Below the pieces are notes generated by a model that was not told the DNA's origin, did no database searches, and saw nothing but the letters and a program-made list of their open reading frames with translations. The position numbers and the translations under genes were made by a program. Source: Rhynchopus sp. YZ270_cl-10 (taxonomy: Eukaryota; Euglenozoa; Diplonemea; Diplonemida; Diplonemidae). From it: a stretch of 64,000 nucleotides of DNA. Position 1 is the stretch's first letter. Every line of letters begins with the position of its first letter. The stretch lies in assembly GCA_964035575.1 (NCBI GenBank), contig OZ037862.1, forward strand, positions 1,178,001-1,242,000, given 5' to 3'. Positions 22,469 to 33,612 of the stretch are shown in pieces.

Positions 22469-23560
22469 ATGGGTCTGTACACTGTGATTGGGTTTTTGGG
22501 GCTGGTCTCCGCCTTTATGGTCTACGATGAAAACATTAGGTATGCGCTGTCTGTCACCACTTTCACTTTCACAGATGTTTTTTTACCAGAAAAAATCATT
22601 TCACCTACCTGCGATCAAAAAAAGACAACAGTAGATTACTGAGAACGAATCAAATGGCAAGAAGTGGCAACATGATTAGTTTTGCACTCTTTTGAGCAAC
22701 AAACAAAGAGCGACGACTCTCTCTCTCACTCTCTCTTGAGCACTTTTTGAATATTTTTTTTGGATTTATACTCTCATCCCCTCATCCCTCATCACCCACA
22801 GAATGCGTGGCTTCCACCTTGGTCTCTGCGGTGCGTTCAAAGTGCAGACGATGGGAGCAGGACATACCCCGGGTGCTGCCCTGGCGGAGATCAACGCACT
22901 CTTCCCAGACGTCTCCTTGGATGCCAAGCTCCGTGTCGCTGTGCCCCTCGGCGTGAACGAGAAGACCACCGCAGGCGAGAAGGGTCTCTGGCTCGACCCC
23001 TGCGAGGGCACCCGCTATGGGTGCGAGACGACAGGCCGCCCGGTCATGCTCTTCGTCATTGAGGGTGCAGAGCGCGCAGCCTATACAGGTATACCTTAGC
23101 CTCCTACACACCTCTTTTGTCTTTCCTACCACCACCACCACCCCCCTCAGGCCCTGCCGCCCTGCTTGCCCGCACCGCGAATGCATCAGTCCTCATCTGC
23201 AGTGTTGAGGATGTTGCTGTCTGTGTTAAAGAGGTGTCTGGGAAGGCTGTGGAGGGTCGATTTGTTGGTGTTGGTGTTGGGGGTGGTGCGGATGCGCTGG
23301 CGGGTGTTGCCTCTGAGGCTAAGGCGTTGTGGTTGATTGAGCCGGTCTCTCCGGTAGGTGCAGGTGCAGGTGCAGTGCTCATCTCCACCACCTCTGCCTC
23401 CAAGGCCTCCGCCGCCCCCGCATCCGCGCAGACCGACCTCGCGCAGAGCCTCGACAGCACCTCCCTCCCCATTGCGTTCCCGCTCCTCGCAGAGTGGCTG
23501 CCCCAAGGGAAGACCTCGCTGGACACTGCAAAGGCATTCTTCCTGAAGGCCCTGGCATGA
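22469..23560 (+). CDS. Membrane-anchored protein of unknown function (three exons)
   Basis: Exons 22469-22539, 22802-23088 and 23151-23560. The introns are 262 nt (GTATGC...CCCACAG) and 62 nt (GTATAC...CCTCAG), and both junctions keep the frame, giving 255 aa. Exon 1 encodes a hydrophobic start (MGLYTVIGFLGLVSAFMV) that would serve as a signal anchor. Without it the protein would start at Met 22803, directly after the acceptor. The rest is soluble-looking: ACC-type Gly/Ala/Val-rich segments, a few Cys (CGAF, CEGTRYGC) and a region rich in Ala, Ser and Thr before a C-terminal KAFFLKALA. I recognise no family. Exon 1 is the least certain part; it is supported by its donor site, the frame and the hydrophobic content. 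Confidence 0.65.
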
Positions 23561-24095
23561 GGGGGAAAGGGTTGGGATAGAAAATAGGGTTGAGGGAGGG
23601 GGATAGAAAGTCCAACGAACTGCAATGCAAAGGGGGGGGTATTTTGTCTTCCAAGACGGCAGTTTTGTAGCATTTTCAGGCACCGAAACAGTCCACGAAG
23701 CAGGACAGAAAGAAGCAGTGTTCTCCCAACGCACCCTCTAGCTTTTTGGGTAGAACAACCTCAAGACGTCCAGAAATTATTTACGCTTGCCCCTGTTGTT
23801 ACTCCGCTCTAAAGCAGTGCTTTTGTCGTCTTCTTTCAGGTCCAACATCCTGCATTCCCAGTTACATTTCGCGTCTCCTGGCAGTGTCTGGTTCCCCTTC
23901 TGTTGCTCCTGTTGTCGTTTCGACCAGAAAAGCACCCCCCCTGATCACCCCATGTGGGCGTTCTTGTAATTTTTTGGGTTGTTCAAAAATAGTTAGGCAA
24001 GCTGCAATACGACTTACCCCACACAGAAGGGAAGCCCCCCTACGGTAGGTCCCCTTACACGCCCACCCCTTCCCCTCCCTCCCCCCTCCCATGCA
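23561..24095. other. Intergenic region, 535 bp
   Basis: No gene or repeat recognised. The last 45 bp before the antiporter start are strongly C/T-rich (CCCCTTCCCCTCCCTCCCCC), as seen before several start codons here. Confidence 0.5.
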
Positions 24096-25691
24096 ATGAT
24101 CGATGCAAGCATCCCTATACTGCGCTTCGTGCAGCTCATCGTCCTCTGCATTGCAAGCTTCAACGTCGGCCGTCTCTTCCAAAATGGGTTCAAGCTCCCT
24201 GCGATTACTGGGTACATTTCGACAGGTATGGGTTCTGGGAAGGCCCCTTCTCCACACTACATTCATTGCCAAGCACATTACAAGCACAAAACATTAACAA
24301 ACTGCTTGTTAATTGTGTTTATCATGTTGTAGTGCAGTACTTACCTATCCCCTCCCACTCTTTTGCCTGAAAACTACCAGAATATAATTTCTAATTTACC
24401 ACAACAACCCCTCCCTACAGGCATCCTCTGCGGCCCCTTCGCGCTAGCCCTGCTCTCTTCCGACGCCAACATCCTCATCACCTACAAACGCGTTGAGCAA
24501 GGCTGCCTCTCTATCATAGGCTTCACCGCAGGCACAGAGCTCCTTCTAAAGGAGCTGCGTGCCTCGTACAAAGCCATTGCGCTCATCGTCAGTGTCATGC
24601 TTCCTACCGTAGCGGCCTGTCTGTATGCGACTGCATCGCAGGTCCTCCCTGGGAACCTTCTTTTTCAAGGTTTTGGAGATTTAGAAAAGCGTGCCGCTGT
24701 GTTGCTTACTGTGTCTGTCCTCCTGGCGAGGTCTCCTGCTTCTGCTATTGCTGTGGTAAAGGAGGCGCATGCGGATGGCGCGTTTACGAAGATTTGTGTC
24801 TGCGCGTCGATTGTTCTGGACACCTGTGTTGTGTCGATTTTTTCAATAAACATCAACTTTGCGCATATGATTGTAGATGGAACACAGCTTACCATCGCCT
24901 CCGCGATGCAGCCTATTGTGAAGTTGTTGTTCTCTGTTGTCATGGGGTTTACCTTGAAGAGGGTGTTGCTGTCGGTGTTTCAGGCGACGGGGGCTTCGGG
25001 GTTTGCGATTTTCCGTGATACATCGTTGCGATTCGTTCTCCGAGGGTTGGCCACGTTTCTTACTGGCGTGCTTACCTTTGTCTTTAGCGATATTCTTCGC
25101 GATCATAAAGTGTACTGCAGAATCGATCCGTTGCTCTCCTGCATCATGGCTGGCGCGCTCTTTGTGAACACAACGTATACCAATACTGAGGACCCTAAAT
25201 TTGGCGCTTTTATGGAAGAATCGCTTCCGTGGACGAACATCCCTTTCTTTACCTTGGTAGGTTGCGGAATGTCCTTCAGCGGGTTGTCCAGTACAATGAC
25301 GTTGGTGGCCCTTCTGTTTGCTGCAAGAATCATTGCATTGATGGTTTCTGGATATGCCAGTGGAACGCTAGCAGGGCTCCCTGCAGAGCATAATCACTTA
25401 AGGTGGATGGGGTTTATCACGCAGGCAGGGGTAGCGATAGGATTGGCAAAGCAGGTGGCATTGGAGTTCCCTGCGTGGGGCCCGTCGGTGCAGGCGTTGT
25501 GTGTGATGACGATTCTTGTAAACCTCATGTTCGGTCCAATAGCGTTCAAATGGCTTCTCATCAAAGTTGGCGAAGCGCCCTCGGACGAGGAGCTTCTCGG
25601 GAGAATGACTGCAGCCGCACCAGGCGCCCCACAAAGCATCTGGGGAAGTGGAACCGGAAGTCCGACATCACTGCTATCAGGATTGGGATAG
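24096..25691 (+). CDS. CPA2-type monovalent cation/proton antiporter
   Basis: Two exons, 24096-24225 and 24421-25691, joined by a 195-nt intron (GTATGG...CCCTACAG) that splits a Gly codon and restores GYIST-GILCGPFAL, a hallmark of the family. The product is 466 aa with about 12 hydrophobic segments. Family signatures: LPAITGY, FTAGTELLLKELR (the acidic FxAGxE helix), LARSPASAIAVVKEA, SIVLDTCVVSIF and GFITQAGVAIGLAKQ. The acidic pair that is Asp-Asp in many CPA2 exchangers reads LDT here, so one carboxylate is kept. No C-terminal RCK/KTN domain; the tail is short and Gly/Ser/Pro-rich. It should exchange Na+ or K+ for H+ across the plasma or an organelle membrane. Long for a bacterial core domain only by its tail. 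Confidence 0.9.
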
Positions 25692-26244
25692 AAAAAAATT
25701 GGAGAATAGGGGGTAAGAAGGGTGAGGGTTGAGGTTCATCTAGCAGTTTTATTTTTGGAGAATGTGGAAGAAGGGGAGAGGGGGGTTTTTTCGTTGTTTT
25801 TTAACCTTTTTAGATTACGTAATGGCAAACACGGTCGTTATGGGGGTCGCGGGGCATATATAAATATAGGCAAAAAATCCCGCTTCCATTTGTCTTTTTT
25901 TTCTTAACACCTCTTGTGTTTTATATGGTTGGCTTGGTCTACTCTTCAGAACCTGGTGCACAACGAGCTCAAGGTAAGGTGCTCACAAGAGCAGTGAGGT
26001 GATCAACAACACATTGTTTGTTGTTTAAATTGACTGAGGCATTAGGGGAGTATTACCCCTGGTACAGAGTTTCTGTCGATAGCGAATAACAATAAGAAAA
26101 ATTAAAAATGCAACTTTTTTTTTTACGAAAATAACATATCGAAAAGAAAGAAATCATGCCATCATTTTCCATGACAGCAGTCCCCCCCACCAAACCCACA
26201 CCCACCATACCCATGACAGAACTTGGATACAATTTTGCAGAACA
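25692..26244. other. Intergenic region, 553 bp
   Basis: No gene seen. Before the peptidase gene there is a CCCACCATACCC-type tract and TTTTGCAG (AG at 26239-26240) five bases before the ATG, which could be an acceptor for a 5'UTR intron. Confidence 0.45.
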
Positions 26245-27900
26245 ATGCGTGTCTTGTGCCTTGCAGTGCTCGCAGCACTCTCATCGGCAGAGCTTGTGAA
26301 GGTGCACACCACCATCAACACCCCGCTCGGGTGGAGCAAGGTGGACGCTGACATGGACACGAACCAGGTCTACGACAACGTTGTGATTGGGATGAAGCGT
26401 GCGAACCCCAAGGCCCTGCAGCAGCTTGTGGACGACATCTCGAACCCGAAGAGCGCGAACTACCTGAACTACCCGTCGTACGAGGAGGTCGGGAACATGG
26501 TGCGCCCGTCGGCACAGAACACGGCTGTGGTGAAGAAATGGCTGGCCGAGCACGGCATCCGCACTGTGGTGGAGCACCCGCACGGCGACCACATCAGGAT
26601 TGAGGCGACGCTGGGGCAGCTGTCGCGCATGTCGCAGTCTGCGTTTGAGACCTTTGAGCACACGACTGGGCAGAGGATTGCGCGCGCAACCGGCGGAGTG
26701 CGCCTGCCCGCAGAGGTCGCTGCCGTTGTCGAGACCTTCTCTGGCTTCCACGGCTTTCCCCTCGACCCCGTGTCCGCACCGCTCGTGAAGGAGAACGTGC
26801 AGGTTGCCGGAGACGTGACACCCCCGTTCCTGCGCAACACCTACAACATCTCTGCTGTGCCTGCCAGCGGCAAGTCGAACATCCAGGCGATTGCGCAGTT
26901 CCAGGGCCAGTACGTGCGTGACGCGGACCTTGCGAACTTCTGCAAGCAGTACGACGATGGTGCCGACTGCAAGATCGCAAAGTACATCGGGAAGGACAAC
27001 CAGCTCCTGCCCAGTGTGGAGTCGATGCTTGTCACCGAGTACATGGTGCCGATTGGCGGTGCCCCGACGTGGGTGTACTCGTACCCCGGAACCGACTTCT
27101 GCGCAGACCTGATTGAGTTTGCCGGGAACGTGTCCTCAGAAGCCGAGCACCCGTCTGTGATCACCATCAGCTCCGGATCCCAGAAGATTGACTTCTGCGA
27201 AACGTCGCTGATTACGCGTTTCAGCGTGGACGTGCAGAAGCTGGCCGCCCTCGGTATCACTGTGGTGATCTCCAGCGGCGACGACGGCAGTGGCCACTCG
27301 ACCAGCCAGGGCATCAACACAGGCAAGCTGAGCCCGTCGTACCCCGCATCGATCCCGTACTGCGTGGCTGTTGGGTCGACCTGGTTCCAGTACGGCACGT
27401 CCGGCGCTGAGGAGGCCACCACACAGTTCGGATCGGGCGGAGGGTTCTCCTACGACTTCTCCTCACCTGCTTACCAGTCAGACAACGTTGCTGACTACGT
27501 GAACACTGTGACGCATCCTACCTTATCCTTTGCATCTGGTGGTCGTGGAACTCCTGACGTCTCGACCCTTGGCCAGTCCTTCACAGTCATGTGGTACTCT
27601 TTTCTTGAGACTGTAGGAGGCACCTCTGCGTCGTCCCCTACCTTTGCCGGCATCGTGACGCTGCTCAATGAGGTCTGTCTTGCTGAAATTGGAAAAACGA
27701 TTGGGTTTGCGAACCCCCTATTCTACCAGAACCCGCAGATATTCCGTGACGTGACCAAGGGCACCAACGCCATTGGCCTAAACACCCAGGGGTGGGAGGC
27801 CATCAAGGGATGGGATGCGGCCACCGGGCTTGGAACACCGGACTTCCCTTTAATGATGGCAGCGGTGAAGGCGGCGTGCAGGAATGCAACCAGGGCGTAA
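26245..27900 (+). CDS. Secreted S53 (sedolisin/TPP1-like) serine peptidase
   Basis: 551 aa, close to human TPP1 (563), intronless. Signal peptide about 1-15 (MRVLCLAVLAALSSA), then a prodomain to about residue 190, then the S53 catalytic domain. Visible landmarks: nucleophile Ser in GGTSASSPTFAG, the oxyanion Asp in SSGDDGSG, the Glu in SVESMLVTEYM, and the C-terminal Ca2+ site (RDVTKG and GWDAATGLGTPDF). In TPP1 and sedolisins the Glu belongs to an ExxxD motif; here the Asp position reads Val (ESMLV). This could weaken or change activity, or a nearby residue may stand in. Expected role: acid endo- or tripeptidyl-peptidase in the lysosome/food vacuole or secreted. The GC-rich coding style matches the LPMO genes. 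Confidence 0.93.
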   Translation: MRVLCLAVLAALSSAELVKVHTTINTPLGWSKVDADMDTNQVYDNVVIGMKRANPKALQQLVDDISNPKSANYLNYPSYEEVGNMVRPSAQNTAVVKKWLAEHGIRTVVEHPHGDHIRIEATLGQLSRMSQSAFETFEHTTGQRIARATGGVRLPAEVAAVVETFSGFHGFPLDPVSAPLVKENVQVAGDVTPPFLRNTYNISAVPASGKSNIQAIAQFQGQYVRDADLANFCKQYDDGADCKIAKYIGKDNQLLPSVESMLVTEYMVPIGGAPTWVYSYPGTDFCADLIEFAGNVSSEAEHPSVITISSGSQKIDFCETSLITRFSVDVQKLAALGITVVISSGDDGSGHSTSQGINTGKLSPSYPASIPYCVAVGSTWFQYGTSGAEEATTQFGSGGGFSYDFSSPAYQSDNVADYVNTVTHPTLSFASGGRGTPDVSTLGQSFTVMWYSFLETVGGTSASSPTFAGIVTLLNEVCLAEIGKTIGFANPLFYQNPQIFRDVTKGTNAIGLNTQGWEAIKGWDAATGLGTPDFPLMMAAVKAACRNATRA

Positions 27901-28994
27901 GGGTTTGGGGTTTGAAGGGTTGTGGGATTGATTAGTGGTGAGCGTCCGTTGAGTTGTTTGCACTTCGAAGCTGTAGACTAGGTTGTTGCTTTCTTTTGCG
28001 GTTCAAAGTACCGTGTGTTTGTGTGAGATTTTGTCTGTGTGTGAGGCTAACTTATCTGTTCGCAACGCTTTCCCCCTTTTATTGTCATTTTTTATCCTTA
28101 GAATTTCCTTTATCTCATCAATGTATTTTTTAATGACCCATTTTTGGGTGTAACCTGCCTGATATGGTACCCCCCCTTTATGTGAATGGAGTGTCAGAGA
28201 AACGCCAAGAAATGCAAATCATGTGTATTGTGTAATACCGTTGTTTGGGAAATATTTGGATCAGAACACATTTGGTTGTCCGATTTAGGGGGATATTTAA
28301 TGCTTAATACGGTCCAAACATTTCCCACAACACGGTAATAGCCTATGTGTGGAGTGTAACTTTTTTTGTACCCCAGCCGGGAACGTGCCTCACAAAGGAC
28401 TACTATCCAATGATCCGCTCATCTGTCGGCATGAGTGGAAGCGGGCCGGGGTTTTGTCAGATGTAAACCACGAAATGAGGTGCATGTGGACGACGTGGCA
28501 CAGTCATTTTTTTGTTGGCCGCAGAGTATGCTTTCATCCAGCTGGCATCGTGCGTGGGTCAGTGGGAGGTGCCTGCATCAATAACTTCACTTTTATTTTG
28601 TTTCATTTTGCTTTTTTATTCGTTTCTCTCCAATGCCATTCTCTTTGAAAATGGAGCCACGGTACACACACACCATCCTTCCCAACATAGCTCATTGAGA
28701 CTTTGCGCTGCAATGCCGTTCCATTTAGAAGGTTACCATAATCCACTGTGAGGCTGAATGCTCATCTTACAAAGCTCTTTTTTTTTTTTACTTTTTTTTT
28801 ATACCCCAAGTATGCGCTGCGCACACAGCAACATCGTGGCTCAATGAAAAAAAACGTAAAATTTGTGAAAACTTTTTTTTTTTTTGTTTTTCTCCACCCC
28901 CAAACATCCCCCCCAACCAGGAAAACAATACACACCAAAACCCCCTCCCCCTTTCCCCCTTTTAAAACCCTTCTTAGTTTTTTTCTCTTTCTGA
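27901..28994. other. Intergenic region, about 1.1 kb, repeat-bearing
   Basis: No supported gene. It contains repeat F (28514-28592) and a weak hairpin-module tail GTGAGGCTGAATGCTCATC at about 28748. Oligo-T and C-rich stretches precede the PDZ gene. Confidence 0.5.
28514..28592 (+). repeat. Dispersed repeat family F, copy 3
   Basis: Starts TTGGCCGCAGAGTATGC and continues CTGGCATCGTGCGTGGGTCA, GGAGGTGCCTGCATCAATAA and CTTCACTTTTATTTTG. About 9 bp of the CCGGATGG part are missing relative to copies 1 and 2. Confidence 0.8.
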
Positions 28995-30419
28995 ATGCCC
29001 CCATTGCAAGATGGGCAGAACTCTTTTCTGCAGGCCTCTCTCTACTCGACTAGCGGACACCAGCTCAACACCAACACCAACACCCACAACGACCCCCTCC
29101 GACCTTCATCACCTACCCACCAAACTTTCACTGTAATAGCAGAACGCGAGGACGGGGGGATCCCTGAAGAGCCGCAGGCGGTTTCTCGGTTGGAAAATGA
29201 GGCGTTAAGGAACGCTTTTAACCGTGGTGTTCATGACGCACCGGATATGCTTTTTGATAACGTCAACGTAGGGTCTGACTATGACACAGTACAGTCACCT
29301 CTCTCCCCTTTGGATCCTCAATCCGCGCTTCGCAAGGTAGGCCACAAGCCTCTTGAGGAAGTCTATGTCAAACTCACCTCCAAAGACCAACACCTCGGCG
29401 CCGTTCTTGAAGGAAACTGCATTGTTGCAATCCAACGCGACTCCCCAGCACACCATGCGGGACTCAAAAAAGGCGACGTCATCACCCAAATCGACTCCAC
29501 TCCTATCGCAGGAAACCACGATGTCCTAAAAGCACTTCAAACCCCAAAAGAACGGTCCAGCTTTCTCGGCATCTCAACGGGGCTAGGTTATGTCGTATTA
29601 ATTCTCCCTAAGAAGCAAAAGAAGATTCACACTGCAAAACAACACAGCGAACGGCAACGCCGTTTAGAAGAGAAACGAAGCAAACGGCGCAGAGAAAGGG
29701 AAAGCCGTGGAATGACCGGGGAAGGTGAATACGTGACGAGCTCCTCTGATGAAGAGGTGGATCGGCGGAGTGCAGTGGTCATCCCGCAGAATAGCAGTAC
29801 AGCGTTGACCTCGGGGCATCTCGGTACGTATGATAAGGCGGTTCATAAGAAGAGACGGAGGAAGACTACACCAGGTTGGGCTTCCGTTCGTCTTAGCTTG
29901 GTGCGCGCTGCTTTAACCGGTGTTTTATCGGTATTGTGTTTGGTACTTTGGTTTTCATCAGATGTTCGTGCGGATTGCAGTCGGTCGTCTATGGGTGATT
30001 GGATGTTGGTTAATGTGTTTGTGTTGTTCGGGTTTGCTCTTCTTACGGTAGCGTCATCAACGATGATTACAAAGAATATAAGTTTCCTCGGTGGAGCTCC
30101 TGTAGAAAGAAATGGAAAGGTGTCGCGATACACAGCACGCCCTGCGCTGGCGGTGAGCAGTTTCCTCTTTTTGTGGTGCTTTGTGTGGATTATCTTAGAG
30201 TTCTACAACCTTTCGTTGACGTCGGAAGCGGAATGCGGATCGATGTTTGATTCGGTCAAGGCGATGGTGGGGGTGCAGTTTGCCTTTATCGGGTTGATCT
30301 TTATTTGCTTCTGCTCAATGTACACCCAAACCAACGATGACGAAGAGGCAGCAAGAGCGTACCGTTCCTACAGTCCACCTCGTGGATTAGATAGAAGGGT
30401 TGGAAGGGTTATTGGATGA
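28995..30419 (+). CDS. PDZ-domain protein with four C-terminal membrane segments
   Basis: 474 aa from the first Met of the open frame. The first 110 residues are polar and low in complexity. Residues about 120-205 form a PDZ domain (LGAVLEGNCIVAIQRDSPAH, then AGLKKGDVITQIDSTPI), ending near VVLILPKKQKK. A strongly basic helix (ERQRRLEEKRSKRRRERE) and an acidic Ser patch (SSSDEEVDRR) follow. Four hydrophobic segments come next: AALTGVLSVLCLVLWF, WMLVNVFVLFGFALLTV, ALAVSSFLFLWCFVWIILEF and MVGVQFAFIGLIFICFC, with a short basic tail. The layout recalls tetraspan scaffold proteins but I do not recognise a family. A TTTCTGCAG acceptor-like site at about 29022-29030 means the true N-terminus could lie further in or come from an upstream exon. 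Confidence 0.75.
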   Translation: MPPLQDGQNSFLQASLYSTSGHQLNTNTNTHNDPLRPSSPTHQTFTVIAEREDGGIPEEPQAVSRLENEALRNAFNRGVHDAPDMLFDNVNVGSDYDTVQSPLSPLDPQSALRKVGHKPLEEVYVKLTSKDQHLGAVLEGNCIVAIQRDSPAHHAGLKKGDVITQIDSTPIAGNHDVLKALQTPKERSSFLGISTGLGYVVLILPKKQKKIHTAKQHSERQRRLEEKRSKRRRERESRGMTGEGEYVTSSSDEEVDRRSAVVIPQNSSTALTSGHLGTYDKAVHKKRRRKTTPGWASVRLSLVRAALTGVLSVLCLVLWFSSDVRADCSRSSMGDWMLVNVFVLFGFALLTVASSTMITKNISFLGGAPVERNGKVSRYTARPALAVSSFLFLWCFVWIILEFYNLSLTSEAECGSMFDSVKAMVGVQFAFIGLIFICFCSMYTQTNDDEEAARAYRSYSPPRGLDRRVGRVIG

Positions 30420-30645
30420 AAAGCGGGGCCATTTGGTGTGTATTTTGAGGGGGAAAAAAATGTGAAAAGGGGTTTCAACAGAAATGCTAGAAACCCTGAA
30501 GTAGGATTCCAAGGAAAGCAAAAAAAAAAGGGGGGAGACAAACCTCTGCCTTGCTAAAAGCTAATAGCTAAAAAGTAAAAAAAAAAAAAAAAAACTACAG
30601 TGGAGATTGCACAACTGTGGCAACACAACCGAGGCAACTACACTA

Positions 30646-30998
30646 CACGGTGGAGTCTACCCGGGGGGGAGTTACTCTTTTGGGGTGTCGGATTAGGGGG
30701 ACTCCATAGTCCCCCTAGGGGGACTATAGAGTCCCCCTAGGGGGACTATGTAGTCCACCTAGGGGGACTATAGTCCCCCTAGGTGGACTCTTTTGGTGGG
30801 TTCTTGTGGGTTGTGGGGGCTGGTGCTGACAGGTATGTACACACCAGGGGGGTGGTGAGGGTCCCAGATGGGGCCCAGGGAGGTAAAAGGTCATGTTGTG
30901 CATATCATTGCACAGTTTATACAGTGCAAACTGTTGTTTGCCATTAGATGCGATACAATGGCAGAGTCTTGTTGCTTATTTCCTTTCAGTCCTCAGTT
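30646..30998 (+). repeat. Left terminal inverted repeat (353 bp)
   Basis: Reverse complement of 33613-33965. It contains tandem palindromes built on CCCCCTAGGGGG around 30695-30790, then unique sequence with GGTGGTGAGGGTCCCAGATG and ends TTTCAGTCCTCAGTT. Very few differences between the ends suggest a fairly recent insertion or conversion between the arms. Confidence 0.9.
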
Positions 30999-31289
30999 CA
31001 CTATGTATTTTATTATTTTTGCTACCTATTTACCGCGTATTACGTACGTACCTAAGATGTATGTCTCTAGCATTTCATGAACTATGGAAATGCCTGGTTT
31101 AGTTTGTTAAACACAGCATGCCCAAGCGAGCCGGGCAGTCCAACAAACTTCTCGTAGTCGTTGGTGGTACGCTGTGGTCTGCGGTGCCTCCCACAACACG
31201 TCCTGACCGTGCGACATGTAGTCGCACCGGTGATCACCTTTGCTGCCTTCCGGTGGAGCAGGAGGGTGGCTCGTCCTAAGCTGAGTGGA

Positions 31290-32660
31290 GGTTGTTCACT
31301 GAAGAGTCTGGCTGGCTCATCAGTTGGTGCATGCGTCGCCTCACCAGTTTCTGCATCACCTTCGACACACTGCCGGTAAGGGAGATCGGGCGGTACGACG
31401 AGGGTCAGTCATGTCTTTCCCTTTTTTGTGCAGTGGCATAGCGTCGTGTAGTGCAGTGTGCCCAGGATCGGTGGTGCGCGTTCACGTCCCCGCTTCCCTT
31501 GTGTGGGCAGTTCTGAAACGTTGCCGTCGGCACGTAGTGTGTCATTTTTGTGCAGGCCTGCCGCACTTGGCCTGTGCATATTGCAGAATCGCACACCTTC
31601 CACTTCGAAGGCGAGTCTCTCCGTCACGCTGCTCTCTGGAGAAGTGAAGATGTGTTTGTATGTGCGTGTGGTGCGGACGTAGATGCCGCCTCCCGATGCC
31701 GTCGCCCCCTTCGCACGCTTTTGGATACGCATGCGTTTGTATCATACATAATGTATACGTCGAAGCCAATGTCGCCTGTCTGGCTCGCTTTGAGTTCCTT
31801 AAGGCAGACAACGTCGTACTCTTTTTGGGCGAGCAGTAGAGTAACACACTCTTCGTGCGAGAGAGAGCAGAGCAACGTCAGGTCTTCGTCATACACAGAG
31901 ACGCCGTCTTTGCCATACGAGACAACAACACTGCCACAGGAGAGCAAGGTCCACGAAGCGCAGTCGACTTTGCGGACCACCTCCCCACCCGGAAGTGCAA
32001 CCTTGAGAAGGCAATACCCACAAGGCAGGTAGCAGCGTGTCTTGCACTGAGAGATGGCAGGCGCACCGTACACATAATTGTCCGCATCAATCAAATGAGA
32101 AGACAGTCTCGTAGGTTTCTGTGTCGAAGCCGCCAACATGCCCACGCCTGCTACTATAGATGCAGAGCGTTCCACAACGCGACAGTGACCCGTTGTCTCC
32201 CGTATGCGTTACACTGTACTGAGCAGGACACTTGGTCGGCAAAGCGGCGGGCAAGCACAACCTGCACCCCTGCATCAAACGCAGTGTCCTGCAGACGGCA
32301 CGTCAGCTTCTGCTCGTGTCGTTTGTGTCAATCCGTTGATGTTGTCGGAGAGACACTTGAGGGGTTTGGGTCCGGGGTTAGGGAGCGTGGAGTGTATCCC
32401 ATGTGCGCCAGGCAGGCACCTACATCGCCATATATACAGTCGCTCTCCGCACTCCACTCCAACATACTCAGGTCGATGCACCTGGGTGGCTACACCACAG
32501 ATGATGCGAGCGGTGTTAAAGGACGCTAGCGACCCCCGCCTGGCAGAAGACCCCCGAGAAGACCGCACGCAAATGGCTTGCGAAAGCACATCGTGGATAC
32601 CTCCGTGACTGCAGCACGCGATTGCAAGAACACCCGCCTGCTGATGCGACTGCTCGTGGA
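31290..32660 (-). pseudogene. LINE (non-LTR) endonuclease and reverse-transcriptase remnant
   Basis: On the minus strand, separate open pieces show landmarks in the order endonuclease then reverse transcriptase. SDNINGL (about 32330-32350) resembles the opening of an APE/EEP endonuclease. EYDVVCLKELKAS (about 31785-31825) is the second EEP strand with the metal-binding Glu. FEVEGVRFCNMHRPSAAG (about 31560-31615) resembles the NxxxP strand. YRPISLTGSVSKVMQKLVRR (about 31335-31395) is reverse-transcriptase motif of LINEs. The reading frame is broken several times and the polymerase core is missing after about 31000, where the left TIR begins. It is dead. It may have jumped into a TIR element, or been captured by it. 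Confidence 0.65.
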
Positions 32661-33612
32661 GGTGCACTCCGACACCGACCTCCGTCGCGTATCGGGCTTC
32701 GACGGCGTGCTGAGGATGAGGCCGCAGGCAGCCTCACGCGAGAGGGTGGTGTGGCTGAGCCGGAGCACAGCCTCAAGGCTCGTGAAGCAGCATTGCTGCA
32801 TCACGGGAGGGTGATGATCGCCTCACCCAAATATTTTGGGCTTGTCGTACGCCCCGTCCAGGAACGCAGCGCATGCGCCGCCAGAAGTCGCTCCTCATGC
32901 GGGCCCAAAGACCACCCAACCGCGGACTTTGTCGCCGCACTCAACAACAGCGGCCTCGCGTGCGCAACGCAGACCGTGCCGAGCACTGGGAAGACCTGGT
33001 GCGTTAAGTTAACATCATGACACCCGTCCCCAAAGACGCATGTGTCATCAAGGAAAGCCGGTGATGGCTTGCCAGGCCCAGCCTGGTCACCGATTCAGAA
33101 GCAGGAAGAGGGCGGGCCCGGCCACACCCGACAGCGCCAAGCCTGAGGCGAAACGGCAATGCAAGCCGAAAAAAAGGGGGCAAAAGAAATAGTAGGATCG
33201 GTGGGTAAGTAAAGTTGCTTCGTTCATTGCACAAACAAAATAGCAGCAACACGACCACTGCAGCCGAGGGAGAGGAGTCGAGGGAGGAGCTGCAGAGGCA
33301 GAACCTCGACCTTCTCCGACAGCTGGTGGAACTGAAGCAGCAGCTATAGCGTGACGGCACAGCTCACCGTCACCACCAACCAAGACACTGCGATGATGAA
33401 GGTGCTGGTGGCCCAGGAGGGGCTGCTGCCGTAGAGGGACTCCATCATCACGACAGCGACCGAGGGTCCATCCCTAGAGTTGGGGTGGGTCTGGATGGTT
33501 GTAGGCCGTCGCCTTATCCAGTATGGCGACGGCTCCTTCTCTCGGCACGTCTCCCGTGCGCAGCTGCTCATAGCTTTTCATTTCAAACATGCAAACCACA
33601 TCAGGCGTTAAC

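Noticed and set aside
32516-33351. Plus-strand frames in the 3.3-kb element as a transposase or ORF1
   Set aside because: Only a short coiled coil is visible (33250-33351); no DDE motif, zinc knuckle or other family mark, so no gene was called.
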